Positions 24,258 to 32,756 of a stretch of 64,000 bases of DNA are shown here, piece by piece. The DNA lies in assembly GCF_025989185.1 (NCBI RefSeq), contig NZ_JAPDNT010000001.1:763142-827141 (forward strand), read 5' to 3'. Made by a program: the position numbers and the translations under genes. The first letter of the stretch is position 1; the number at the start of each line of letters is the position of its first letter. This stretch comes from Limobrevibacterium gyesilva. GTDB lineage: Bacteria > Pseudomonadota > Alphaproteobacteria > Acetobacterales > Acetobacteraceae. The notes under the pieces are model-generated. The model was not told the origin of the DNA. It searched no databases and saw only the letters and a program-made list of their open reading frames with translations.

Positions 24258-24554
24258 ATGATGATCCTGCAATACGAGGCGTTGGCACTCTCGGTCATCG
24301 GCATTGTGGTTGTGGCATCACTCTTCAGGGTACCGCGCAGTGAGCGAACGTCGCTACCACGTAAGGCTCTGGTGTTGAGTGCATCCGCTCTGTTCCTCTG
24401 TGGAAGGTTCGCGGACCGAATGCCAAGCATAGCAGATCAGATTATGCTCTTCGGTGTAGCTGCTGTTGCGATTGGCGTGGCACGGCAAGCATGGATTACC
24501 GGTCGTACGTCCGAGCAAGTCGAAACGAAGCCAATGTCCGTACTCCCCCAATAG
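24258..24554 (+). CDS. Small membrane protein, unknown function
   Basis: 98 residues with two or three hydrophobic segments (YEALALSVIGIVVVASLF, ALVLSASALFLCG and IMLFGVAAVAIGVA). An AGAAGAGG ribosome site stands about 5 bases before the ATG. The base composition is distinctly less GC-rich than pdxJ, suggesting recent arrival. The C-terminal tail is polar. No family was recognised. It is the first gene of the accessory patch after pdxJ. Confidence 0.55.
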   Translation: MMILQYEALALSVIGIVVVASLFRVPRSERTSLPRKALVLSASALFLCGRFADRMPSIADQIMLFGVAAVAIGVARQAWITGRTSEQVETKPMSVLPQ

Positions 24555-24658
24555 CCTGACCAACAGCCCGCATCGGCGGTGCATTGTTCGTGATTTCGTT
24601 ATCGCTGACCGGACTACCCTCGATCAGGCAGCGACAGCCCTGGAGTGTCTGGTTACCC

Positions 24659-24852
24659 GAAGCGGCCATCAGACAAAGCCGCTGACGTTACCCTCGCGGA
24701 TGTGTCTTCCGCCAAACCACCATCAACTGCTCCGTCTCCATCGACGTGGAGCGTTGCGTGGTGGAAAGGCCCGTATGCCCCAGCAGGTTCCTGGATCGAG
24801 CGCAGATCCGCATCCTCCGCCAGCAGATGTGTCGCGAAGGCGTGCCGCCGCG
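24659..24852 (-). pseudogene. Relic of the 3' end of xerC (left copy)
   Basis: Positions 24688-24852 match the last 164 bases of the intact xerC (28261-28424) at about 89 % by hand count, with one inserted base that breaks the frame. Weaker matching continues 29 bases past the stop codon (24659-24687 with 28232-28260), without gaps. The conserved tail LLGH.GLSTTQR..S.ETE.L..VWRKTHPRG is readable, but the catalytic Tyr codon has become Ser. The match ends abruptly at 24852. Only the C-terminal part exists, with no start. Confidence 0.8.
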
Positions 24853-24877
24853 GCGCTTATACCGCAGGCGCTTCGTC

Positions 24878-25190
24878 CTATGCACTCGCCATCGTCTGGC
24901 CTGCGGCCCGCTGCCACCGCGCGTCCGGGCTGCCGAACACCCAGAGAGACCGATAAGGTCTGGCGACAGTCTGTTCGGCAGCGACGAATGTGTCGTGCAC
25001 GATCATCGCGGCGACAGCGAAACCGGTAAACCGCCGGACCGGTCGTTCCGTGACTTCCTGACTGCTGAACACCACCTTTCCCAAGGCGCAATAATTAACA
25101 ATATAGGAGGCCTTATCGAGGATGGTGCCGCTGGCGTTCACGGAGACGAAATTCAGATCGATCAACGCCGGCCGGGCCGCTTCTCGATCA
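24878..25190 (-). pseudogene. Probable relic of a SnoaL/DUF4440-type NTF2-like gene
   Basis: The minus-strand frame ending at 24878 reads ALIDLNFVSVNASGTILDKASYI, then VVFSSQEVTERPVRRF and SLWVFGSPDARWQRAAGQTM in order. This fits the C-terminal two thirds of DUF4440 proteins. No start codon or N-terminal helix is in frame, so it looks truncated. Its stop lies 26 bases from the left xerC relic. Confidence 0.5.
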
Positions 25191-25315
25191 GGCTGCGGAA
25201 ATGCGGCGAGGCGCATCGACTGATGGCACTGCCCGCGCCTCCCGCATGGCGGGTCGGCATCGGAGAGAAGAGGCCGCCACTTGTCGCAGGACGTCTGATC
25301 CTCATGTGATGGCTT

Positions 25316-25588
25316 ATGAGAAAACTTCCTCCAGGCGCGTCTTATGCTCTTCCGATGATGATGGTCCGGCTGACGGTTGCGTCGTGGGAGACGATCCTGC
25401 GCCGAAGTGTGATGATGGCCCAGGGCACATGCAGTCCGGCCGAGTATCGGCGCATGGCATCCGAGAAGGCGGCGGCCGTCCAGGCAGCGATGGCGGCGCT
25501 CGCGAAAGGGCGGGGCCAGGCGGCTGCGTTGGCGCCGTTTGTCAGTCGCACGCGGGCAAACGTGAGGCGGCTCCGCCGAAAGGCATAG
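25316..25588 (+). CDS. Small helical hypothetical protein, possibly phasin-like
   Basis: 90 residues from the ATG at 25316, or 77 from the ATG at 25355 (MMMVRLTVASWETI). The core reads SWETILRRSVMMAQGTCSPAEYRRMASEKAAAVQAAMAAL and is predicted to be mostly helix. This pattern resembles short uncharacterised alphaproteobacterial proteins. Neither start has a clear ribosome site. The C-terminus is basic (RTRANVRRLRRK). The function is unknown; phasin or DNA-binding roles are only guesses. Confidence 0.5.
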   Translation: MRKLPPGASYALPMMMVRLTVASWETILRRSVMMAQGTCSPAEYRRMASEKAAAVQAAMAALAKGRGQAAALAPFVSRTRANVRRLRRKA

Positions 25589-25628
25589 ACAACGGCAAGC
25601 CGCGAGGCGATCTCGCGGAATTGCTGGC

Positions 25629-26096
25629 TCAGCCCGACAATGCGCGATCGATGAGCTGGATCGCCTGGGCGCGGTCGCCGCCGCCCAGTGCGCGAAGCGC
25701 ATCAGCGATCCGGGAGACCAACGGACTGTCGCTCGGCACGTTTGCCTGGTCCGGCGGAACCGAGCGATCGAGCGCCCGCGTCTGCGCCATTTCCAGCGAT
25801 TGCTGCGCCTGCCCGGTATGGCCGGCGACAAGCGAGGCACGTGCGGCTCTCAGGTAATCATCCGGCGTCGCGTCTTGGCCGATTGCCGGTGGCGGCAGGG
25901 TGGGCGCGATGTCGGATCGTGCAGCGGTGGGCCCGATGTTGCTTGCCTTGTCAGACCGCGGCAGCGAGTCGCCGATGCCGGCCTCGTGACCTGGGCGCGC
26001 CCCAGTGGCGGGGTCCAGGCGGGTTGGCGCCTGGGCCAGGGCCGGCAACGCGGACATGCCGAGCAGCGCAGCGGTCGCCAGATTTGCATAACGCAT
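25629..26096 (-). CDS. Secreted hypothetical protein
   Basis: 155 residues. The N-terminus MRYANLATAALLGMSALPALAQA is a clear Sec signal peptide with cleavage after AQA at about residue 23. The middle is low-complexity and Pro/Ala-rich. The C-terminal half is helical (TPDDYLRAARASLVAGHTGQAQ and VSRIADALRALGGGDRAQAIQLI), resembling a short TPR-like repeat pair. Similar hypothetical proteins occur in Acetobacteraceae. It follows the small-gene group on the same strand, about 137 bases downstream. Confidence 0.65.
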   Translation of the reverse strand: MRYANLATAALLGMSALPALAQAPTRLDPATGARPGHEAGIGDSLPRSDKASNIGPTAARSDIAPTLPPPAIGQDATPDDYLRAARASLVAGHTGQAQQSLEMAQTRALDRSVPPDQANVPSDSPLVSRIADALRALGGGDRAQAIQLIDRALSG

Positions 26097-26137
26097 GGGG
26101 ATGAGTCCTTCGAACCAGATGAGACGCGAAGATCGTG

Positions 26138-26169
26138 GCAGCGCGCCGGCTTTTCCGCCGGCCCGCTGC
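26138..26169. other. GC-rich stem-loop, possible terminator
   Basis: GCAGCG and CCGGC arms around a TTTTCC loop form an interrupted 11-bp stem. It lies between the DUF3309 gene and the secreted-protein gene on the minus strand. No T-run follows, so termination is uncertain. Confidence 0.4.
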
Positions 26170-26232
26170 CAACCCGCGTCAGCGGCGGCATGGGAAGCTG
26201 CAGCCAGTTGAAAGTTGCGTGATTGGCTGGTC

Positions 26233-26385
26233 TCAGATCCGCCCAGCGAGCATCAGCACCAGCACGACGACCAGCACCATGCCGAGACCGCCGCTGGGGA
26301 AATAGCCCCAGTTGGCGCTATGCGACCAGGTCGGCAGCGTGCCGATGAGAAGCAGAACGATCAGGACGAGAAGAAGGGCGGGCAT
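26233..26385 (-). CDS. DUF3309 family small membrane protein
   Basis: 50 residues: two hydrophobic segments (LLLVLIVLLLIGTLP and GMVLVVVLVLMLAGRI) around the polar loop TWSHSANWGYFPSGG. The order LLIGTLPTW-x5-WGY-PSGG is the DUF3309 pattern. An AGGGAG ribosome site precedes the ATG by 8 bases. Function unknown; members often accompany stress genes such as CsbD. It lies 12 bases after csbD on the same strand, so it is probably in one operon. Confidence 0.8.
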   Translation of the reverse strand: MPALLLVLIVLLLIGTLPTWSHSANWGYFPSGGLGMVLVVVLVLMLAGRI

Positions 26386-26397
26386 TTTCCAAACTCC

Positions 26398-26580
26398 CTA
26401 GTCTTTCAGCGCGTCCTTCACGGTATCCTTCATGCTTCCGGCGGTGTTCTGCAGCTTGCCCTCGACGGTCTCGACCTTGCCGTCGACCTGCAGCTTGGTA
26501 TCGCCGATGGCCTTGCCGACGGCTTCCTTCACGGCGCCGAGCACTTGCTTGCCGGCGCCGATGATCCTGTCTTTGTCCAT
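26398..26580 (-). CDS. CsbD family stress-response protein
   Basis: 60 residues, full length. The pattern MDKDRIIGAGKQVLGAVKEAVG and KVETVEGKLQNTAGSMKDTVKDALK is the CsbD repeat of amphipathic helices. CsbD-like proteins are induced by general stress in many bacteria, but their molecular action is not known. The ATG comes 1 base after the stop of the small basic protein gene, so the two are co-translated. Confidence 0.87.
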   Translation of the reverse strand: MDKDRIIGAGKQVLGAVKEAVGKAIGDTKLQVDGKVETVEGKLQNTAGSMKDTVKDALKD

Positions 26581-26581
26581 G

Positions 26582-26719
26582 TTACCTGGTACTTTCCTTG
26601 TTTGTCGGTTGCGGACCCGCTGGCTGCGGGCGGAGGAACGTCGCGGCGACCTGGGCAGGTTTCTTCGCTGCCTTCGGCTTCTTGGCTTCGCGGCTTCTTC
26701 GAGTCCGGACTTTGGCCAT
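26582..26719 (-). CDS. 45-residue basic protein, unknown function
   Basis: The reading frame gives MAKVRTRRSREAKKPKAAKK at the start and ends NKESTR, rich in Lys, Arg, Ala and Pro. A GGGAGA ribosome site precedes the ATG by 6 bases, and its stop is joined to the csbD start. The composition resembles small nucleic-acid-binding proteins or histone-like tails. No family was recognised; that the frame is translated is inferred from the ribosome site and the tight coupling with csbD. Confidence 0.5.
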   Translation of the reverse strand: MAKVRTRRSREAKKPKAAKKPAQVAATFLRPQPAGPQPTNKESTR

Positions 26720-27174
26720 GGCTGTTCTCCCGATTGTTCAAGGTGATTGTCCGACAGCGCGTTATCGCCGATGCCGTAACCACGGCCGTCCGGAACGAAC
26801 CCGAGGCCGGTCGAGACCGGGCCGTCGCAGATCCGTGAGATATTTTGTCGGTGTTCTTTGGTTCGGCCGAAGAGGCTCGGGGCGAATTGCGACGCGCGGC
26901 GGCGGGCTCCATGGCCAGAAACCGCAATCAATCGTCGCATGGCATGAGACTTGGTCAGCGCACGCTGTCAGCGCCAATTGGAGCGATCTTGCCTTGGCTA
27001 TCGCCTGCCAATCTTATCGATATCGCGACGTGCCAGGCTGAATACAAGGGGGAGAGATCCTGGCATCGCCATCCGTGATATTCGTCAAACTCGACAATTT
27101 CGCAGATGATGCCGGCGAGTTTATCTTGGAGCAGAAATCTCGATTCCTGTACCGCCGGCCGACTCGCTTTCGAT
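26720..27174. other. Intergenic stretch without a convincing gene
   Basis: 455 bases upstream of the small-gene group. Short open frames exist on both strands but lack ribosome sites and recognisable content. It should contain the promoter of the minus-strand small-gene operon; no clear sigma-70 or EcfG-type promoter was seen. Confidence 0.35.
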
Positions 27175-27279
27175 GTAGCGCCGCGTGGTGGAAAGGCCGG
27201 CGTGCCCCAGCAGATCCTGGATCGAGCGCAGATCGGCACCCGCTGCCAGCAGATGCGTCGCGAAGGAATGCTGCAGCGG
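27175..27279 (-). pseudogene. Relic of the 3' end of xerC (middle copy)
   Basis: 105 bases match intact xerC 28320-28424 without gaps, with 9 mismatches (about 91 %). It covers the codons for the end of box II through the catalytic Tyr ([15 protein letters not shown]) and then diverges. The match stops at exactly the xerC position where the left relic stops (28424). It lies 8 bases from the stop of the class II aldolase gene. Confidence 0.8.
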
Positions 27280-27287
27280 CGGCCAAT

Positions 27288-28058
27288 CTAATCCGCGTAG
27301 TCGGGCTCACGCCGATCAAGCAGGCGCTTCAATGCCGCGAAATGATAGTCGTGGGCATTTCGTCCGTCGGGCAGCAAAAGGTGGCCGAACTGGCGCCGGG
27401 TTTTCTCCGTCACCTCGCGCGATACGCGACGCATTGGCTTGCCGGTGGACATCGCCAGAATTTGGGTCTGGCACGCGCGCTCGAGGAAATAGAGGCTGTT
27501 GAAGGCGTCGGCCACCGACTTGCCGCAGACAATCACACCGTGGTTTGCCAACATGAGCACCGGCTTGTTGCCCATGATTTCGGCCATCCGCTCGCCTTCG
27601 ACCATGTCGAGCGCCAGGCCATCGTACGCATAGTCGTAGGCAACCCCGCCATGAAAACCGAGAGCGGTCTGGCCGATCATCTCCAGCGTCATATCTTCAA
27701 GCTGGGTCAGCGCCGTGGCGAAGGGCATGTGCGTGTGCAAGACGCAGGCGAAGCCGCGCTTGTGGATCGGCCCGTGGATGCAGACCGCAGTGCGGTCGGG
27801 GAATCCAGATCCGGCAATCACGTTGCCGTCGAAATCGACCTCCAACAGATCGCTGGCACGTACCTCCGACCAGTGCAGGCCGTACGGGTTCAGCAAAAAG
27901 CTGTCGGGGTTGCCCGGCGTCGCCAGGGTGAAATGGTTGTCGATTCCCTCGTGAAAGCCGTTGGCTACCGCGAGCCGCAATGCTGCCGCCAGATCGACGC
28001 GCGCCTGGCGCTCGGCGTCGCTGCGGGTTCCGGTGAGCTTGTCCAGCGCTTCAGGCAT
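27288..28058 (-). CDS. Class II aldolase/adducin family protein
   Basis: 256 residues. The zinc-binding His residues lie in [13 protein letters not shown] and [10 protein letters not shown], with the acidic partner region [12 protein letters not shown] near residue 35. It is cytoplasmic. Family members are fuculose-1-phosphate and ribulose-5-phosphate aldolases/epimerases and many proteins of unassigned substrate. This one resembles the unassigned group that also contains adducin heads. The gene stands alone between two xerC-derived sequences and looks like the cargo of a small insertion at xerC. Confidence 0.8.
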   Translation of the reverse strand: MPEALDKLTGTRSDAERQARVDLAAALRLAVANGFHEGIDNHFTLATPGNPDSFLLNPYGLHWSEVRASDLLEVDFDGNVIAGSGFPDRTAVCIHGPIHKRGFACVLHTHMPFATALTQLEDMTLEMIGQTALGFHGGVAYDYAYDGLALDMVEGERMAEIMGNKPVLMLANHGVIVCGKSVADAFNSLYFLERACQTQILAMSTGKPMRRVSREVTEKTRRQFGHLLLPDGRNAHDYHFAALKRLLDRREPDYAD

Positions 28059-28260
28059 CGGGTGCTCTTTCTTCTATTGGATTCAGTGTCTTGGGTATCT
28101 GTCACGCGAATACGGCGTACCGCCCTCGTGGGCAATGTTGGCGCGCTTGCCGCGAGCGGGCAACCGTAGCGGCGCCTGTTCGGCACAGAAGGCTTGATTT
28201 TCGCGACGCGGACTGTCGGCTTGCCGTGCCTGAAGCGGCCGTCGGACAATGCCGCCGGCC

Positions 28261-29172
28261 TTACCCTCGCGGATGCGTCTTCCGCCAAACCTCCATCAAC
28301 CGCTCCGTCTCCACCGAGGTGTAGCGCTGCGTGGTGGAAAGGCTGGCATGCCCCAGCAGGTCCTGGATCGAGCGCAGGTCCGCCCCCGCCGCCAGCAGAT
28401 GCGTCGCGAAGGAATGCCGCAGCGCGTGCGGGGTCGCGTGTTCCGGCAGCCCGTTCAGGCGGCGGAAATTCCGCAGCGTGCGCTGGGCCACGCCGGGGTT
28501 GAGGCGTTCCCCCCTGGCGCCCAGGAACAGCGGCGCGCCGGGCTGGCGGTCCGGGTGGTGGCGCAGCCAGGCGGCGATGGCGCTGCGCACCGCGGGCAGC
28601 ACCGGCACGATGCGTTCCTTGGCGCCCTTGCCGATCACGCGCAGCATCGCGTCGGATCCCGGCAGCGGCGCATCCGCCACGTTCAGCGCCAGCGCTTCGG
28701 CAATGCGCAGCCCGCTGCCGTAGAGCAGGCTGAACAACGCCGTGTCGCGCGCCTGGATCGCGGCATCGTCCGAGACCTCCCCGATGTCCTGGGCCACCGC
28801 CTTCGCCTGCGTCACGGACAACGCTTTCGCCAGCGGCTTCCTGGCCCGCGGCGTCGCCAGCAGGGCGACCTGCGCGTTGCTCACGCCATGGTGGCGCGCG
28901 AGCCAGCGGAAGAAGCTGCGCACCGCCGACAGATGCCGCGCCCGCGTGGCATTGCCTTTGCCGTCGCCGGCTTCGTCCGCGAGCCATGCGCGCAGGTCGG
29001 CGGCGGTCAGCGCGGCCAGCGCCGCAAGATCGGGCTCCGCACCCAGATGCCGCGTCTGGAACCCCAGGAAGGCGCCGATATCGCGCCCATAGGCCTCCAC
29101 CGTCAGCGGCGAGGCGCGGCGTTCATGCGAGAGCCAGGCGAGGAACTCCTGCCGCGCCGCCTCCGCCAGCAT
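28261..29172 (-). CDS. xerC: Tyrosine recombinase XerC
   Basis: 303 residues from the ATG at 29172 (a GTG one codon upstream is also possible). The N-terminal SAM-like domain (FLAWLSHERRASPLTVEAYGRDI) is followed by the catalytic domain. All catalytic residues are present: Arg in SGLRIAEAL, Lys in GKGAKER, HxxR in HALRHSFATH, His in LLGHASLS and Tyr in TTQRYT. With XerD it resolves chromosome dimers at dif. Its start overlaps the DUF484 stop (TGATG), the usual DUF484-xerC pairing. Its 3' part is the source of the two relics to the left. Confidence 0.93.
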   Translation of the reverse strand: MLAEAARQEFLAWLSHERRASPLTVEAYGRDIGAFLGFQTRHLGAEPDLAALAALTAADLRAWLADEAGDGKGNATRARHLSAVRSFFRWLARHHGVSNAQVALLATPRARKPLAKALSVTQAKAVAQDIGEVSDDAAIQARDTALFSLLYGSGLRIAEALALNVADAPLPGSDAMLRVIGKGAKERIVPVLPAVRSAIAAWLRHHPDRQPGAPLFLGARGERLNPGVAQRTLRNFRRLNGLPEHATPHALRHSFATHLLAAGADLRSIQDLLGHASLSTTQRYTSVETERLMEVWRKTHPRG

Positions 29173-29816
29173 CACCGGCCCAATGCGACGGCCACGGCGC
29201 GACCCAGGAAGGCCAGCGCGCCGGTGCCCTGGGACGGTTCGAGCGCATGCCGGTCCCGCGCCACCAGCGCCAGCAGCGCCGGCGGCCCCTCGCCGGGGAT
29301 GCGCACCAGCGCGTCATACCGGGCCAACCGTGCCGCCTCACCATGCAGCAGCGGCGCATCGGCGGCGCCGGCGCGGAACACCACCGCGCGCGGCCCCAGC
29401 AGCGACGCCACCGCGCCGGGCGGCAACAGGCGCGCGCCCGGCAGGTCCGCCTCGATGCACAGCGATGCCGCGTCGATCGCCAGCAGCGCCGGCAGTTCGC
29501 AGGAAACGCATTCGGCGGCATTGGCGGCGCCGATCATCGCCAGCACCGCCTCCTGCACCCGCGCCGCCAGGCCGGCGGCGGCGCGGCCGGCCGCCAGCAC
29601 GCCGTCGGCCCGCTCGGCCATCGCCGTCGCATGCGCGCGCTCGGCCCGCAGCATCGCCGCCATGTGGTCGGCCAGCGTATCGCCATGCACGCGCAGCGGC
29701 GGCGCCAGGATGCGATACAGCTCCGGGTGCTCGGCCAGGAAACGCGGATGCGCCCGCAGGAACGCCACGACATCCTCGGCCGAGACTCCGGAGGATGAAA
29801 GCGGCGCCCCGGTCAT
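29172..29816 (-). CDS. DUF484 family protein
   Basis: 214 residues. The N-terminal [26 protein letters not shown] is the hallmark of DUF484, followed by a coiled-coil stretch ([20 protein letters not shown]) and a GAF-like C-terminal domain. It is almost always coupled to xerC in proteobacteria; its function is unknown. The start overlaps the aldolase stop (ATGA) and its stop overlaps the xerC start, so all three are translated in sequence. Confidence 0.87.
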   Translation of the reverse strand: MTGAPLSSSGVSAEDVVAFLRAHPRFLAEHPELYRILAPPLRVHGDTLADHMAAMLRAERAHATAMAERADGVLAAGRAAAGLAARVQEAVLAMIGAANAAECVSCELPALLAIDAASLCIEADLPGARLLPPGAVASLLGPRAVVFRAGAADAPLLHGEAARLARYDALVRIPGEGPPALLALVARDRHALEPSQGTGALAFLGRAVAVALGR

Positions 29817-30469
29817 GCGATCGTCTGGCCGGTCTTGGCCCAGTCGGCGAGGAAGGCCGCGAGCCCCTTGTCGGTCAGCGGGTGCTGATAGAGCTGGCGC
29901 AGCACCGCGGGCGGCAGGGTGGCGACATGCGCGCCCAGCTTGGCGGCCTCGATCACATGGATGGGATTGCGCACGCTGGCCACCAGCACCTCGGTCTTCA
30001 GCGCCGGGTAGTTGCGGTAGATCTGCACGATGTCGGCGATCAGCCCCATGCCGTCCTGGCCGATATCGTCCAGCCGGCCGACGAACGGACTGATGAAGCT
30101 CGCCCCCGCCTTCGCCGCCAGCAGCGCCTGGGCGGCCGAGAAGCACAGCGTCACGTTCACGACCGCCCCGTCCGACGACAGCGCCTTGCACGCGTGCAAT
30201 CCGTCCGGCGTCAGCGGCACCTTCACCGCCACGTTGGGGGCGATGGCGCGCAGCACCTTGGCCTCGCGCATGATGCCGTCATAGTCGGTGGCCGCCACCT
30301 CGGCGCTCACCGGGCCGTCCACCATGGCGCAGATCTCGGCCACCACGTCCAGGATCTTGCGTCCGGACTTGGCGATCAGCGACGGGTTGGTGGTCACCCC
30401 GTCCAGCAGGCCGGACGCGGCCAGCGACTTGATCTCGGCGGTGTCGGCGGTATCAACGAAGAACTTCAT
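29813..30469 (-). CDS. fsa: Fructose-6-phosphate aldolase / transaldolase-like protein
   Basis: 218 residues, the short transaldolase class. The N-terminus [16 protein letters not shown] and [14 protein letters not shown] are diagnostic. The Schiff-base Lys is in [12 protein letters not shown] (about residue 85). It either cleaves fructose 6-phosphate or acts as a transaldolase in the pentose phosphate pathway; sequence alone does not decide. ATG at 30469 chosen; a GTG directly upstream is possible. It is the first gene of the operon with DUF484 and xerC. Confidence 0.87.
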   Translation of the reverse strand: MKFFVDTADTAEIKSLAASGLLDGVTTNPSLIAKSGRKILDVVAEICAMVDGPVSAEVAATDYDGIMREAKVLRAIAPNVAVKVPLTPDGLHACKALSSDGAVVNVTLCFSAAQALLAAKAGASFISPFVGRLDDIGQDGMGLIADIVQIYRNYPALKTEVLVASVRNPIHVIEAAKLGAHVATLPPAVLRQLYQHPLTDKGLAAFLADWAKTGQTIA

Positions 30470-30533
30470 CACATGCTTCCGGAAATAACTGGGGGCCTGT
30501 CGCCCGGACGGGACTTCGGGCAGACCATACAGG

Positions 30534-32756
30534 ATGGCCGGGCCGAACCGAAAGCACAGGGAACAATCCGATCTGCCGATGGCGCCCCAAGGCGGCCGCC
30601 GCGTGCCCGTGTTGCTGCCTTATCCGTTCCCCGGTCCCTTCGACTATCGCGTGCCCCGCGACCTCGACCCGCGGCCCGGCGACGTCGTGCTGGTGCCGCT
30701 GAACCGGCGCGAGGAGGTCGGCGTGGTGTGGGACGGCCCGCCCGACCACGCCGTGGGCGACAACCGCCTGAAGCCTATCGCCGCCATCCTCGACGCACCC
30801 CCCATGCGCGAGGACATCCGCCGCCTGGTGGACTGGGTGGCGAACTACACCCTCGCCCCTCCGGGTGACGTCCTGAACATGGCGTTGCGCATCAACGCGC
30901 TTCGCCCCGACGCCCCGCCCGTCGGCTGGTGCCTGGCCGACCCGCTGCCGGAAAACCGTCTGACCGAACCCCGCAAACGTGTCCTCGCCGCCCTGGCCGA
31001 ACGCCAGCCGCGCGGCAGCCCCGAGCTGATGCAGGCCGCCGGGGTTTCCGCCGCCGTCATCCGCGCCATGGCCGATGCCGGCCTGCTGCTGCCCGCCCCC
31101 CTGCCGGTCGAGCCACCCTTCGCCCGGCCCGATCCCGACCACCCCGGCCCCGTCCTGTCGCCCGATCAGCAGGCCGCCGCCGCCGCCCTGCGCGAGGCCG
31201 CCGCCGCCCGCGAATTCTCGGTCACGCTGCTCGACGGCGTCACCGGCTCCGGCAAGACCGAGGTGTATCTGGAAGCAGTGGCCGAATGCCTGCGCCAGGG
31301 ACGGCAGGCGCTGGTGCTGCTGCCGGAGATCGCGCTGTCCTCGCAATGGCTGTCCCGCTTCCAGCGCCGCTTCGGCGTCGCGCCGGCGATCTGGCACTCC
31401 GATCTGACCTCGCGCGTGCGCCGCACCACCTGGCGCGCCGTCGCCGCCGGGCAGGCACCGGTCGTCGTCGGCGCCCGCTCCGCGCTGTTCCTGCCGTTCC
31501 CCGACCTGGGCCTGGTGGTGATCGACGAGGAGCACGAGACCGCGTTCAAGCAGGAGGACGGCGTCGTCTACCACGCCCGCGACATGGCCATCGTGCGCGC
31601 CCGCCTGTGCGAGGCCCCGGCCGTGCTGGTCTCCGCCACCCCCAGCCTGGAGACGGTCGCCAATGTCGAAGCCGGCCGCTACCGCCGACTGCATTTGCCC
31701 GACCGCCACGGCGGCGCCAGCCTGCCCGAGATCGCGCTGATCGACCTGCGCGACACGCCCCCGGAGCGCGGCCATTTCCTCGCCCCGCCTTTGGTCGAGC
31801 AGATCAACGCCACCCTGGCGCGCGGCGAGCAGGCCATGCTGTTCCTCAACCGCCGCGGCTACGCCCCGCTGACCCTGTGCCGCACCTGCGGCCACCGCAT
31901 GCAGTGCCCGAACTGCACCGCCTGGCTGGTGGAGCACCGCGCCCGCCGCCAGCTGCAGTGCCACCATTGCGGCCACAGCATTCCCATCCCCGTCGCCTGC
32001 CCGGCCTGCGGCGCCGAGCACAGCCTCACCCCGGTCGGCCCCGGCGTGGAGCGCATCACCGAAGAGGCGCAGGCCACCTTTCCCCAGGCCCGCCTGCTGG
32101 TCATGGCCAGCGACACCCTGCCCGGGCCCAACGCCGCCGCCGAGGCCGCCCGCGCCATCGAGGATCGCGAGGTGGACCTCATCATCGGCACCCAGATCGT
32201 CGCCAAGGGCTGGCACTTCCCGCATCTCACCCTGGTCGGCGTGGTCGATGCCGACCTGGGCCTCGCCGGCGGCGACCTGCGGGCGGCCGAGCGCACCGTA
32301 CAACTGCTGCACCAGGTCTCCGGCCGCGCCGGCCGCGCCGAGGCGCCGGGCCGCGTGCTGCTGCAGACCTTCAGCCCCGAACACCCGGTGATGCAGGCCC
32401 TGCTGCACGGCGACCTGGAGACCTTCATGGCGCGCGAGGCGGCCCAGCGCCGCCCCGGCAACTGGCCACCCTATGGCCGCCTCGCCGCCCTGATCGTCTC
32501 CGCCGACAGCGCCGACGCCGCCGACATCGCCGCCCGCGACCTCGGCCGCGCCGCCCCGCATGGCGACGGCATCACCGTTCTCGGCCCGGCCCCGGCCCCG
32601 CTGGCCATCCTGCGCGGCCGCCATCGCCGCCGCCTGTTGCTGAAGACCCGCCGCGACATCGCCGTGCAGCCCCTGTTGCGCGCCTGGCTGGCGGCGGTGC
32701 CCACGCGCAGCACGGTGCGCGTGGACGTGGACGTCGATCCGGTGAGCTTCCTTTGA
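30534..32756 (+). CDS. priA: Primosomal protein N' (replication restart helicase)
   Basis: 740 residues. The N-terminal DNA-binding domain is followed by helicase motif I ([12 protein letters not shown]), motif II ([10 protein letters not shown]) and SATPS. Two zinc-binding clusters are visible: [13 protein letters not shown] and [18 protein letters not shown]. Motif VI is represented by [13 protein letters not shown]. PriA reloads the replisome at broken forks. The ATG at 30534 and the one at 30579 are both possible. The gene is divergent from the aldolase operon and ends directly against a convergent ferritin-like gene. Confidence 0.93.
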   Translation: MAGPNRKHREQSDLPMAPQGGRRVPVLLPYPFPGPFDYRVPRDLDPRPGDVVLVPLNRREEVGVVWDGPPDHAVGDNRLKPIAAILDAPPMREDIRRLVDWVANYTLAPPGDVLNMALRINALRPDAPPVGWCLADPLPENRLTEPRKRVLAALAERQPRGSPELMQAAGVSAAVIRAMADAGLLLPAPLPVEPPFARPDPDHPGPVLSPDQQAAAAALREAAAAREFSVTLLDGVTGSGKTEVYLEAVAECLRQGRQALVLLPEIALSSQWLSRFQRRFGVAPAIWHSDLTSRVRRTTWRAVAAGQAPVVVGARSALFLPFPDLGLVVIDEEHETAFKQEDGVVYHARDMAIVRARLCEAPAVLVSATPSLETVANVEAGRYRRLHLPDRHGGASLPEIALIDLRDTPPERGHFLAPPLVEQINATLARGEQAMLFLNRRGYAPLTLCRTCGHRMQCPNCTAWLVEHRARRQLQCHHCGHSIPIPVACPACGAEHSLTPVGPGVERITEEAQATFPQARLLVMASDTLPGPNAAAEAARAIEDREVDLIIGTQIVAKGWHFPHLTLVGVVDADLGLAGGDLRAAERTVQLLHQVSGRAGRAEAPGRVLLQTFSPEHPVMQALLHGDLETFMAREAAQRRPGNWPPYGRLAALIVSADSADAADIAARDLGRAAPHGDGITVLGPAPAPLAILRGRHRRRLLLKTRRDIAVQPLLRAWLAAVPTRSTVRVDVDVDPVSFL

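Noticed and set aside
24688..24885. Left xerC relic as a separate small integrase gene
   Set aside because: It lacks the N-terminal domain and the catalytic Arg and Lys, has an inserted base and has lost the catalytic Tyr codon; it is a fragment.
26845..27078. 77-residue plus-strand frame in the accessory patch
   Set aside because: It has no ribosome site and no recognisable sequence, and runs opposite to the neighbouring small genes.
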